NCBI RefSeq assembly: GCF_009183415.1
Contig: NZ_WEHU01000001.1
Coordinates: 248,001-312,000 of the forward strand
Length of the DNA: 64,000 nucleotides
Source: Bacillus sp. B1-b2
Lineage (GTDB): Bacteria > Bacillota > Bacilli > Bacillales > Cytobacillaceae
Reading direction: 5' to 3'
Made by a program: the position numbers and the translations under genes. The notes beneath the pieces are model-generated. The model searched no databases. It was not told where the DNA came from and worked only from the letters and a program-made list of their open reading frames with translations. Numbering within the stretch: the first letter of the stretch is position 1; the number at the start of each line of letters is the position of its first letter. Below are positions 29,401-36,791 of the stretch, piece after piece.

Positions 29401-29483
29401 CTAGCTTATTTAATTTCCTTTTGATAGGAAGTGTATTAACAGTTATTGGTATATTAATATTTTTGAATAGGAAAAAAGCATAG
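23469..29483 (+). CDS. giant sortase-anchored GH43/LamG surface protein with duplicated catalytic modules
   Basis: 2004 residues. Signal peptide (1-29, cleavage after VVA). LamG-like 1 (about 36-275), two Ig-like repeats with WSSNHTEVISNDGKVTRP and WESSNPEIV patterns (278-475), and GH43-type five-bladed propeller 1 (479-800: GLRDPFIIRSPEGDKFYM, NTWAPEAIYN, GQTIF). LamG 2 (810-1043), LamG 3 (1056-1278), two more Ig-like repeats (1279-1466), and GH43-type propeller 2 (1471-1779). A Big_2-type Ig domain (1790-1874), ~9 GGENPTDP-like repeats (1877-1947), sortase motif LPNTA (1973-1977), hydrophobic helix and RKKA tail. Asp in LRDPF, a second Asp in TIDTS/VIDTT and a Glu in NEGQT/GEGPT are present in both propellers, so both could be active. 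GH43 enzymes mostly act on arabinan or xylan side chains. It follows the sugar ABC operon and probably supplies its substrate. Confidence 0.92.
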   Translation: MKRKSISIFLITLLIFQMFSQIVPQIVVAEQTSSSELILHYDMKTTEKVGDQIIVKDISGGESTLDGVFKNPQNGSLVSNELAGYVSFNGGDASSKSGYIEIPKRANGNDLLSGLEDVTVSALVNWENDGANRWIFGLGKSTEDAENGNKYFFVTPRHGSGNVSATGISQAGWRNESLLKGKSAIQAGKWELATVVFSGSTNTMNLYVNGEKVALGSAGDKKLSDIIDPEAAFSGYLGKSIFKNDPFFKGMIGDFRVYKGALSDEEVIQLYSEATTKVAELNQLVVNQAWESLDITNYLNSKDKSVEAITSNLSLPKSGKHNIPITWSSNHTEVISNDGKVTRPLNKESDKEVEITATLNYQGITVNKVFKVIVLKEFDDGNKAELDATSLIIENKENIRGNIELPVKGEYGSTITWESSNPEIVKGSNQAVEDPNKLGWVNRPDKTTNLTLTAKIANGEKEVEKKFDLTVVKNPGKLDYDAYFFSYFTGEYEGGEEISFATAEDPLKWRALNNGQSVLQSNMGEKGLRDPFIIRSPEGDKFYMLATDLKMGESTNFDQAQITGSHYLMVWESDDLVNWSEQRMIEVAPKTGGNTWAPEAIYNEKTGEYVVFWASSMKNDETYGNYPNGRPAGQYNVMYYATTRDFYSFSEPKVFIDEGFPTIDTSFIENNGTFYRFTKSEVNYRVYYEKATDIFSDKDGIIENGFQYEVIPGTKSGNTGLIGHQGNNEGQTIFKDIHEDKWYMFLDSWPYHVRWSNNLEDGSQFVNNLLPSSEYALPSGPRHGTVLPITREEYNALQQKYGVAGPTESDKPVVHYTFDQEDMNGTIVKDISNNGYDAKLVGGSKLDSEDRIGASTSSVALDGDTGYIELPNNLMKDLNLVNMTMSTWVKVETNQANQRIFDFSSNTGRVANRNTMYLSTQGDSGNLEFAIITPFTEKFGNKDSLLSNSYKYAVRAPKMATEKWQHVAITIEGFDAVLYVDGKEVSRSSTYNVEPRMLLETTMNYLGKSNNDQHSLFKGKFDDFRIYNRALNTEEINTLADEESTQPPVEEPEEVNLILDYDLKNIDGTKVVDNTGKFEGKLVNPEKAELMKGDAAGALSLKGGTTDSYIELPKGILNNLDSVTVSSLVNWNGKNEAEWLFAFGQDSNKYLFTTPKRNSGDRSARFGMGITSWSNEAGANASTGELASNEWKLVTAVMSEKDETMKLYIDGIEVASSSTNGYTLQQINNINGSSGFIGKSFYSSDPYFGGMVADFEVYDGALNPTEIAKLKEEADKKIVNLEGLLVQHVAKELDYDDFLETNKTKDSITSDLKFSEKGSNGTTIKWESENPKIISNEGAVNRPEYEEGDQEVKILATVSDGKHTATKEFTVVVSKKPLNLDAVKAASQKLKVNNINDVRGNLTLPTTGDGGTTVTWKSNNPSVITTTGEVNRPKNGEGNITVILTATITLKNASVSKSFLATVKEMPKKENYEGYVFSYFTGEGTSNGEQIYFALSEGNNPLKWKDLNNGEPAITSNLGEKGLRDPFVIRSPEGDKFYMIATDLKINGNWNWDKAQRQGSKSIMVWESNDLINWSEQRMVEVAPKEAGNTWAPEIFYDDSTGEYIVFWASKIYEDEEHTGSTHNKMMYSKTRDFYTFTEPEVYIDNGYSVIDTTMIEHDGKIYRFSKDERNNTSTSPNGKFVFQEVGDTVLDSSFDVIKEGIGKGTISAGEGPTIFKSNTEEKWYLFVDEFGGRGYVPFETTDLNSGEWKISDDYDLPASPRHGTVIPVTKAEHEALLSQVPKVTEPPVEKQVTSVSVNKESVEMIVGEEEQLSATVAPDDAINKDVVWSSSNEEIAEVDETGKVKAKKEGQVTISVTTVNGAFMDFSEVVIKANSNGGENPTDPGGENPTDPGGENPTEPGEENPTDPGGENPTDPGGENPTDPGGENPTDPGGENPTEPGGEKPTNPGEDGKPTKPANEQKASENNNGKKLPNTATSLFNFLLIGSVLTVIGILIFLNRKKA
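29098..29310 (+). repeat. 24-nt coding tandem repeat (GGENPTDP) in cell-wall-spanning region
   Basis: About nine tandem copies of a 24-nt unit encode GGENPTDP or GGENPTEP. Copies differ only by a few substitutions, including PTEP variants at two equally spaced positions, which suggests recent duplication of a larger block. Such Pro/acidic repeats extend LPxTG proteins through the wall. Copy number is likely to vary between strains. Confidence 0.9.
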
Positions 29484-29507
29484 AAGAATTTTTCCTTATA
29501 AATCTTG

Positions 29508-29553
29508 TCTAACCACCAGAAGAGCTAATCTTTATGGTGGTTAGGCATTTTTT
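29508..29553 (+). terminator. strong rho-independent terminator after the GH43 gene
   Basis: CTAACCACC (29509-29517) pairs with GGTGGTTAG (29536-29544), followed by GCATTTTTTT. Confidence 0.9.
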
Positions 29554-29606
29554 AGATTTAATCTACTATATATTAATCTCTCTCAAGTAAAACAGATTCT
29601 TTATTT

Positions 29607-30104
29607 TGTATGTACTAATTCAATTTCACCTTGAGTTTAAAGTAATAGACTTAGAAGATTTAACTGAAATGAGAGTAAAGGAACTAGTAGTAAGGTGTAA
29701 GCTAGGAAGTAGGGATTTAATGTCTGATGTATCTTTGGAACAACCTAGGGCTACATGGAGTAATAATGTAATCAATATTGAAAACATCCATTATAATAGA
29801 TGACCTATTTAGCAAATTACACAATAGATTAGAAAAAATGTACCTACAAAGACTAGCACTAAATCAAAGAAGAGGAGCAAATTTTTTACATCCTAGTCTT
29901 CAAAAACTTGGTTATATAGTTAGAATAAAGAGCAAGGAGGAAAGCAGATTAACTCTCATTTACCTTACAGAAGAGGGAAACCAACAGGGATAAATCTTCA
30001 ATGATGTTTCAGAAAAAATAAACACCGTATTTTATGGACATTTTCACACTAGGAAAAAAGAACAGTTAGAGTATTTGTTGGAAGGAATCCTGAAAAAAAT
30101 TTAA
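29607..30104 (+). pseudogene. degenerate MarR-family regulator gene
   Basis: Fragments in different frames fit a MarR winged-helix protein: DLTEMRVKELVVRC and LMSDVSLEQPRATWSN (the region before and at the recognition helix), then KLGYIVRIKSKEESRLTLIYLTEEG (the wing, with the usual R/D/R pattern partly kept), then INTVFYGHFHTRKKEQLEYLLEGILKKI (C-terminal dimerisation helix). Frame changes near 29800 and a stop near 29992 break it. Confidence 0.6.
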
Positions 30105-30258
30105 TTTTGGAATTTCATCCTTGAAATCTACCAATGGAAAATTAGTGTTAAAAAGCTGGGATTTAGTAAGATTAGAGAGAAGTAGTAATTAGTTAAATCA
30201 GTTACATTCTCTCTAAAAATAAACATATAGGTGCCTATACCTAAGGAAGGTTTTGTGC
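30105..30258. other. non-coding spacer
   Basis: AT-rich spacer downstream of both the MarR remnant and the minus-strand LysM gene. Only a short, weak hairpin (AGGT...ACCT near 30230) is visible. Confidence 0.4.
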
Positions 30259-32220
30259 TTATTTAAGACCTGCTGCTCTTTCAACTTGAGATTGGTGAGA
30301 AGCATCTGGTTTCCCGTCTACATGGCGAATAGAGTTTCCAAAATAAACATCGAAATGCCCTGTAATCCCATTATTTGCGATGTAATCTTGTTCATGGGGC
30401 ATAAAGCTCATGCTTGCCGCTATTTTTCTACCGTCAATTTCTAAAATGACAGCACGAGGTATCCATGAGAAACCATCCCAAATCGACTTTGCGATATTTG
30501 TATCATTAACAGTGACGGTTTCGCTGTCTGCATGGTTAGCACCTATTGTTCTCTTGATGTAAAAGCTTTTACCAGTCGCAAAATCCGTTACTTTTGTGGT
30601 TTTACCAATAGGAAAGACATATTGGGCTTCTGTCCACCAATCAAGGTATTCTCCATGTCTTTCACTTACAACTGGTTTAACAGAAATATTGTGTACCGGA
30701 ATTGTTAGTTTTTGGCCAATTGAAAGTGGACTGTTAGTTGTCATATTGTTTGCTCGAAGTAACTCTGACTGTGGTATTCCATAACGAATGCTTAAGTCCC
30801 AAATGTTTTCCCCGGATGCTACTGTATGAGTAGTGTAAGTAATGGTATTGGCACCAGTCTGCTCAGGTGCATTGATTCCATTTGGAATGGTTAACGCTTG
30901 CCCTACTTGCAAGAAATCAGAATTCAAGTTATTTATACTACGAATGGCCTCGCTTGTGACACCAAATCGTTTAGCAATAACAGAGAGTGAGTCTCCGGAA
31001 CGAACCGAATAAACAAAGGTTGCTCTTTCCTCTTGGACCTCTTGCACTGGTTCCTGTGCTTGTTCAGAAGTATTGGTCGGTTGGGGTACATTTGTATTAC
31101 TAACGGTTGGAATCATTAAAATCTGACCGATTTTTAAAACATCTGACGTTAAATTGTTTGCTGATCGTAAAGTATCAACATTTGTTCCATTACGATCGGC
31201 TATCAGCCATAAATTATCTCCGGCCACCACTGTATAACTTTTTGCAGTAGTTGGTGCTAATTCCTGTGTAGGAGCATCCGGGATTGTTAATACTTGCCCA
31301 ATTCTTAACAAGTTTGATGTTAAATTATTTGCGCTTTTTAATACATCAACTGTTGTTCCAAAACGTTTAGCTATAACTGATAAGCTATCTCCAGCAACCA
31401 CTCTATACTCTCTAGTGACTTGCTCTGGCGCATGTGTATCAGTTGTATTTGTTGGAAGTGCCAGGGTTTGCCCGATCCGTAACAAGTCGGAGTTTAATTT
31501 ATTTTCAGTGCGTAAAGCTTCTACTGTTGTTCCAAAACGTTTAGAAATGGCAGATAACGTGTCTCCTGCTATTACAGTGTAAGTACTTGTCTGTGTTGCA
31601 GGTTTAGTCGTCGTTTGTTCTTCAATTAGAACAGGGATAATTAATACTTGCCCTAGACGTGTATTGTCACTGGTTAAACCATTTGCTTGCTTAATAGCAT
31701 TAACCGTAGTCCCATAGTTTTTTGCCAGTACCGTTAAATAGTCACCAGTTCCTACAGTGTGGACTGCTTTTGGGATAATAAGCTGCTGATTAAACTGCAA
31801 AACATCAGATGATAGATTGTTTGCCACTTTAATAGTATTAACTGTTATATTGAACTTTCTAGAGATGTTCCAAAGGGTGTCACCGGAACTGACATGGTAA
31901 TAAATATTGCTATTTGGAGTTACTTGATTAGCCGTGGCTGAATTAGTTGCAGCGTGTACTGATGATTCATTCCCACCCATTAATGAAAGAGATGTAACGG
32001 CGATTCCACCAATAAGTACTTTTACCATTGTTACCTTGATATGAGGATAACGGTCACTAATAATCTGTTTTGCTAGCTCAATTAAATCTTTTTTTTCTCT
32101 GTCAATTGTCCCTAATTCGTTAGCAAACTCGGATAAATGATCAGCTAGGTGAATCACCAATTCATACTCGTTACTTTGATGATTTATTCGCCTTAACTCA
32201 TATCTTTGAAATTGGTCCAT
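30259..32220 (-). CDS. seven-LysM cell-wall-binding protein with conserved C-terminal domain
   Basis: 653 residues. A charged ~60-residue helical N-terminus precedes one hydrophobic helix (MVKVLIGGIAVTSLSLM, about 64-80) that could act as an internal signal-anchor. Seven LysM domains follow, each ~44 residues with the Y-x-V-x-x-GD-x-L pattern and ending in IP, near 107-151, 153-197, 212-256, 268-312, 323-367, 392-436 and 453-498. The C-terminal domain (about 515-653) begins with GEYLDWWTEAQYVFPIG and has conserved His, Asp and Gly (GANHADSETV, MPHEQDYI, GHFDVYF, HQSQVERAAG). I know the same tail from other Firmicute LysM proteins but not its activity. LysM binds peptidoglycan N-acetylglucosamine. 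AGGAGTTTAT precedes the ATG. Confidence 0.88.
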   Translation of the reverse strand: MDQFQRYELRRINHQSNEYELVIHLADHLSEFANELGTIDREKKDLIELAKQIISDRYPHIKVTMVKVLIGGIAVTSLSLMGGNESSVHAATNSATANQVTPNSNIYYHVSSGDTLWNISRKFNITVNTIKVANNLSSDVLQFNQQLIIPKAVHTVGTGDYLTVLAKNYGTTVNAIKQANGLTSDNTRLGQVLIIPVLIEEQTTTKPATQTSTYTVIAGDTLSAISKRFGTTVEALRTENKLNSDLLRIGQTLALPTNTTDTHAPEQVTREYRVVAGDSLSVIAKRFGTTVDVLKSANNLTSNLLRIGQVLTIPDAPTQELAPTTAKSYTVVAGDNLWLIADRNGTNVDTLRSANNLTSDVLKIGQILMIPTVSNTNVPQPTNTSEQAQEPVQEVQEERATFVYSVRSGDSLSVIAKRFGVTSEAIRSINNLNSDFLQVGQALTIPNGINAPEQTGANTITYTTHTVASGENIWDLSIRYGIPQSELLRANNMTTNSPLSIGQKLTIPVHNISVKPVVSERHGEYLDWWTEAQYVFPIGKTTKVTDFATGKSFYIKRTIGANHADSETVTVNDTNIAKSIWDGFSWIPRAVILEIDGRKIAASMSFMPHEQDYIANNGITGHFDVYFGNSIRHVDGKPDASHQSQVERAAGLK

Positions 32221-32483
32221 ACTATATAAACTCCTTTAAAAAAAATAGTCATTAGAAAGTAGTTTTTAACAAGTTAGACAAATTATTCTTCTTTGAGTAA
32301 ACAAACCATAAGATGGATGATTTTATCAATATTTTTTACCGGAACCTTACAATTCGACTCTTGAATAATTTGGTCGTTTTTTCTGTTTCTTTTGTAATAA
32401 AAATAGGATAAGTGAAAATTAGTAAAAAGTATTTATAGGATTCAGAAAAACAGCTATTTATAAGTGGTCCGAATAAGCAAATT
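32221..32483. other. intergenic region upstream of LysM gene
   Basis: AT-rich, holding the LysM gene promoter on the minus strand. No gene or RNA structure recognised. Confidence 0.4.
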
Positions 32484-32830
32484 TCCTATGCAAGCCAGGT
32501 GTGGATGGTTTTAGCAGGCGTTCTTACCGCACATGAAGCAAAGCAAACCCTAGAAATAGTTTCTTCTATTGCTGCTATAGAGCGGAGCCACACCATATAT
32601 GTATCATCATCTAGTCGAGGCTTATTTGGTAGCAGGTGATAAAGAAGCTGCTTTGGATAAGATGAAAATATATTGGGGAGGAATGCTAGAAGATGGAGCT
32701 TACACATTTTTGGGAACTCTATAATCCAAAGGATAAAGCCTTCTCTCCTTATGGTCACCATTTAATTAACAGCTATTGTCATGCATGGAGCTGTACACCA
32801 ACCTATTTAATTCGGAAGTATAACTTGTAG
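32484..32830 (+). pseudogene. C-terminal remnant of an alpha-L-rhamnosidase-like (GH78) gene
   Basis: Three frames together encode YASQVWMVLAGVL, then YMYHHLVEAYLVAGDKEAAL with KIYWGGMLEDGAYTF, then WELYNPKDKAFSPYG and INSYCHAWSCTPTYLIRKY. This is the end of the (alpha/alpha)6 catalytic domain of bacterial rhamnosidase-type enzymes. A one-base T insertion at about 32710 and an earlier frame change near 32580 destroy it; upstream parts are missing. Confidence 0.75.
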
Positions 32831-32869
32831 GAAATATGGGGAAGGATGAGTTTATATATTCGACTGAGT

Positions 32870-33334
32870 GTAGAATAAGAGAAATTAAATTACGAGCTTA
32901 GGTAAGAGTTCTTAGTATTTCTGACAAAACTGCAGTTTTTGTATATTATCAGAAGAAATTAGTTAAATTTATCACTAGCGGATCTAGGATTAAATTATAT
33001 GGCGACTCACCAAGACTCTACCATTACGAGGAAAAGAATAGAAAAATGCGGTATGCTTTATTGCATTAATAGATGTGAAATTAATAGTTCTATTTCCTAT
33101 TACTGACCTAAGAACAATACAGGTTGCCATTGGTATGATAAAGAGAATGTAGCAAAAATTGGTCGGTTTAGTGTTCACCCTTCCTTTCAATCTAAAGAAG
33201 TGGGGCTGAAACTACTTGAATTAGTGGAGAAGTTAGCGTTAACAGAAAAAATGGAAGAACTAGCACTTGATACTGCTGAAGGGGAACGTCATCTTATAAA
33301 ATATTATGGTAAGAAGGGTTATCGTTTTTATTGA
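32870..33334 (+). pseudogene. degenerate GNAT acetyltransferase gene
   Basis: The 3' half reads cleanly: WYDKENVAKIGRFSVHPSFQ, GLKLLELVEKLA, MEELALDTAEGERHLIKYYG, KKGYRFY. This is the acetyl-CoA-binding half of a GNAT domain (V/I-H-P-x-x-Q then a helix). The conserved Q/RGxG is altered to QSKEVG. Upstream, YMATHQDSTITRKRIEKCG is in another frame and a stop near 33105 separates them. Confidence 0.7.
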
Positions 33335-33521
33335 ATATGTTAACTGGAATCCTACAAACTACAGAAGTGTTATTTTCAGTAAAAGTCTTGTGAAGTAGAT
33401 GAAGTCGAATACTTAGTTTTCACTCTATAATAATAGTGTAATATGGATTCAATTTTTAGCTCTATTTGCTTTTACTTCTTGTTAAATCGAATGAACTAAT
33501 GCTTAAATAATTTCTAATAAT

Positions 33522-33568
33522 AAACGTCTAAAATCCGGATGCAGCACCAAGGATTAGACGTTTTTTTA
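33522..33568 (+). terminator. rho-independent terminator-like hairpin
   Basis: AAACGTCTA-AAATCC (33522-33536) pairs with GGATT-AGACGTTT (33551-33563), followed by a T-run. Probably the surviving terminator of a gene lost in the decay zone. Confidence 0.75.
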
Positions 33569-33599
33569 TCTTAATTAAGGTTAAGAATGAACAATATTA

Positions 33600-33835
33600 A
33601 TTTAAACCACGCTTGCTACTTCAATTAATGTAAGTACGTCAGAAGGAATAAGGGTAGCAAAAGTACCCCCTAGAACCAAGGCTGCAGATAATCAGCTCCT
33701 CCCATTTGACGAGAGGGTTCCATTATTTTCTATTGAAGTGTTCCGTCCAGTTCATTATATTGCATCGTTATGAAAATACTATAATCAACAGCCAGAGCGA
33801 CAATCATGATAAAGCTAAAGAAGTGTACATCTCAA
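33600..33835 (-). pseudogene. MMPL/RND-type transporter fragment
   Basis: On the minus strand, fragments read FIMIVALAVDYSIFITMQYNE (the conserved Asp-containing helix of MMPL transporters), then PSRQMGG, then GVLLLPLFLLTYL / an alternative frame giving GGTFATLIPSDVLTLIEVASV. Frame changes and stops break it. Confidence 0.6.
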
Positions 33836-34031
33836 CTTAACATTATATAATAAAATGCTTAAACTTTACTTTATGCTGGGAAGGACTATTTTATTCAATT
33901 ACTGTGGGCATACTTGAATAATTAGGTATAATGCAAAAAATACTAAAAAAATAAATTTTAAAAAGGTATCCTATTCAATGAGATTATTTTACGCTTAATG
34001 AATTTAAGATAATTTTGGAGGTAAATTAAAA
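33836..34031. other. promoter region of GGDEF gene
   Basis: AT-rich. A TTGGAGG ribosome-binding site lies at 34015-34021 before the GGDEF gene. Nothing else recognised. Confidence 0.4.
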
Positions 34032-34985
34032 ATGCAGAGAAACACCTATGAATATCCTCTTTATAATAATTTTAATGAACTTACAATGAATATTCTAATA
34101 CTCGCTAAAGAGATATTACCACATAGTTTTTTATTCTTAAGTATTTTAACTAATACAGAACAATATGTTGTAGCTATTTCTAGTAATAACGAGAATATTA
34201 CAATTAAAAAGGGATTAAAATTACCATTAAATAAGACTCTTTGTAATAGAATTGATTTTGCGAAGGGGATACCATTAAAATATGAAGATTTAAGTAAAGA
34301 ACCAAATTTAGAAGAGGTAAAAGATACATTAATGAATGCAAATGTTAATGCATATCTAGGAATTCCAATAATTTTAAAGAATGGTGAAGTCTTTGGGACC
34401 TTATGTGCTGTGAACGAGAGTGCTACAAAATATGATGAACGGTGTATAAAGCTGATAGAAAAAATCACTAATTTGTTTTCCTTTTATTTAGAACTTGAAA
34501 GAATTGCCTATAGAGATTATCTAACTGGTTGTTACAATAGACATTTTCTTGAAAAATACTTTAATGAATATATCGAAAAAGCAGGAACAATATTTCTACT
34601 GGACTTGGATGGATTTAAAGAAATTAATGACAGTCTGGGTCATAGTATGGGAGACATAGTTTTAAAAGAATGCGCTATAAAAATTGAAAGTGTAATTCAA
34701 CAACATAACTTAAATGGGGTGCTATTTCGTTTAGGTGGTGATGAATTTTTAGTCCATTTAGTGGGAGATTTTGATAATCAAGAAATAAGCAAGATAGCTC
34801 AAACTTTAGTGAAGAAATTATCATCATGGGAACTACAGGTAATGGATTTTTACTTGTCAGTAAGTATTGGGATATTAACATACTCTAATAAAGACAAACA
34901 AACCTTAAATGAACTAATAAAAAAAGCCGATAATGCGTTATATAGAGCGAAAGCAAGTGGGAAAAACACATATAAATTTTTCTAA
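34032..34985 (+). CDS. GAF-GGDEF diguanylate cyclase
   Basis: 317 residues. A GAF sensor domain (about 10-155, ending GIPIILKNGEVFGTLCAVN) is fused to a GGDEF domain (about 163-317). Intact catalytic features are DYLTGCYNRHFLEKYF, LDLDGFKEINDSLGHSMGD (metal-binding Asp) and the A-site RLGGDEFLVHL (about 236-246), then SVSIGIL and a C-terminal ADNALYRAKASGKN helix. No RxxD inhibitory site is seen five residues before GGDEF. It should make cyclic-di-GMP in response to a ligand bound by GAF. It is soluble, with no membrane segment. A decayed copy of its 3' end lies at 39312-39452. Confidence 0.9.
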   Translation: MQRNTYEYPLYNNFNELTMNILILAKEILPHSFLFLSILTNTEQYVVAISSNNENITIKKGLKLPLNKTLCNRIDFAKGIPLKYEDLSKEPNLEEVKDTLMNANVNAYLGIPIILKNGEVFGTLCAVNESATKYDERCIKLIEKITNLFSFYLELERIAYRDYLTGCYNRHFLEKYFNEYIEKAGTIFLLDLDGFKEINDSLGHSMGDIVLKECAIKIESVIQQHNLNGVLFRLGGDEFLVHLVGDFDNQEISKIAQTLVKKLSSWELQVMDFYLSVSIGILTYSNKDKQTLNELIKKADNALYRAKASGKNTYKFF

Positions 34986-35091
34986 TTAATCTAAAACAAT
35001 TCTATGCGAAGATTTCTCACAGGAAGGTAAAGAAAATAGGAATTTAAATTTCTGCATTTGAATCTTTAAATAACATTAATAAAAGAGGAAA
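34986..35091. other. intergenic spacer
   Basis: No gene, terminator or RNA recognised. Confidence 0.3.
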
Positions 35092-35784
35092 AACTATCAA
35101 TTCTGTAATTATTGTTGGAGCAGATTTAAGCGGTCTGCGTACTGCATCTTTGTTTACTGAACAACCGTATTAAATGTAGGGTTCTGAGTACTTCTGCTCC
35201 AAACAGACCTAATTTGGGCAAATTTGACCTTGGACCGACATGGTTTTGGCCACAAAATGAGAGCCGTATTGCTAATCTAGTAGTAGAAGAACTAAACTTA
35301 GAAACATTTGAACAATATAATAAAGGCGATATTCTTATAGAGAGATTTCAAATTAAGCCTCCAGAATGTTGTGTGTTGAAGGAAAGTTCTGATGAGAAAT
35401 GGGTTCGATTGGCTTGAGGCGTGCAGTCTCTTGTTGATGCTATAGCAGCGACGATTCCTTCTGAATTAGTTGAGCTGGAAATCCAAGTAAAGAAAATTCG
35501 TCTTGATGAAGCTGGAGATATACGGTTGAAACAAAGCTATCTAATGGAAAGAGGGAGGGGGACAAATAGTGAGTGTTATTTTTGCATTGCCGCCTCGTCT
35601 TGTGGCTTATCACATTGAATTTTCACCTTCCCATCCTCCAGAGCTAATTGTTGACATTGGGAAAAAACCTACGTGGATGGCGGGACAAGCCAAGGTAGTT
35701 GCAGTTTATGATTGTCCCTTCTGGATGAAAGCGGGACTTTCTAGATATGTATTGAGTGACGTTGGACCCTTAGATAACCCGTAA
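35092..35784 (+). pseudogene. degenerate FAD-dependent amine oxidase/NAD(P)-binding protein gene
   Basis: Fragments keep the order of a flavin monoamine oxidase: IIVGADLSGLRTASLF (Rossmann GxGxxG, degraded), LDLGPTWFWP then LVVEELNLETF, later QSLVDAIAATIP, LPPRLVAYHIEFSP and PTWMAGQAKVVAVYDCPFW. Stops at about 35172 and 35415 and a frame change near 35570 split it. Confidence 0.7.
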
Positions 35785-36354
35785 AAATTAAGTACCTATT
35801 TTTTTTTAGTTTTTATAAAGTGCTTTGATCATTTCTTCCTTCTACCCCAAGGTTTTAATAGTTTTATCTATTAATTTCTACTAAAAAAGTCTCCTGAATT
35901 TCTTTTGAATAATGGTAGAATGGAGGTGTGTATAAAGCTGCTTAATGTTACTATATTAGGCTTTTCTCAGTCTTTTTACAGGTTCCATAGAGTTATCCCC
36001 TTCTTTTCTCCATGTCCTTCTCCTTCATTTTTTTCTATTCTATACTTCTCGAGACTTTTCATCATTCCATTGGAGAGTTTTATTGTAACTTCTAAAAAAA
36101 GTACAGGGAAATGATCGCTTTTGAATACATATTGGTATTCTAATAGAAAATTTTATTTTCACAGAAAACAGTAAAAAAATGAAACAATTTAGGAATAAAA
36201 AAGTATCTAGTTAAGTTATGTAATCTCTGACACGTTTCTGACACATTTCTCCATTTTAAGATTGGAAAAATGGTAGAAAAATTAAAATGAATAGGTCATT
36301 GTCCGAAATTAAAGGAGAGAAAACAATATTTTATAATAAGAAAGAAGGTCAACA
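35785..36354. other. gene-free stretch in decay zone
   Basis: No convincing coding frame. A 69-codon ORF at 35905-36114 lacks a ribosome-binding site and has no family features. Confidence 0.4.
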
Positions 36355-36733
36355 ATGAATTACACAGTATCTAAAAATCTTTTAACTGCTTTTGGGATAG
36401 TATTGTCACTGCTGGCAATTAAGACAGTTCAGTTGTTAATTATATAAGTTTTAAGAATACTGATGCCAGTCATTCTACATTGATTGACGTCCAAACTCAT
36501 AATTTGGACCAGAGCTAAGGATCTAAAGATAAATGTTAGAGAACAATCTGCCTCTGTCAGGGGGGATATGCTGACTGGTGAAGCAACTTATGAGTAGATA
36601 TTGAAATAGCAGATAAAAACTTTGAAAAGGTTATTGCCTATTTGATGAACCATTTAACTGTCCCACAAAACATAGATAAGGTGAAGAATCTTATTCCAGA
36701 AGACCCAGTCAATTGTTATATTTGCTCTAAATA
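36355..36733 (+). pseudogene. degenerate methyl-accepting chemotaxis protein gene, 5' part
   Basis: Starts with MNYTVSKNLLTAFGIVLSLLAI, a typical MCP first transmembrane helix. It continues in broken frames with KNTDASHSTLIDVQTHN and IEIADKNFEKVIAYLMNHL (helical sensor). It stops repeatedly and lacks HAMP and the signalling domain. It lies 58 nt upstream of an intact MCP gene, so it looks like a decayed tandem paralogue. Confidence 0.6.
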
Positions 36734-36791
36734 ACTATAAATGTGTCGATATAAGTTTTAAGTAACTTGATATATAAAGTGAGGGGAAAGT

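Noticed and set aside
35905-36114. 69-codon ORF in the decay zone
   Set aside because: Lacks a ribosome-binding site and any recognisable motif.
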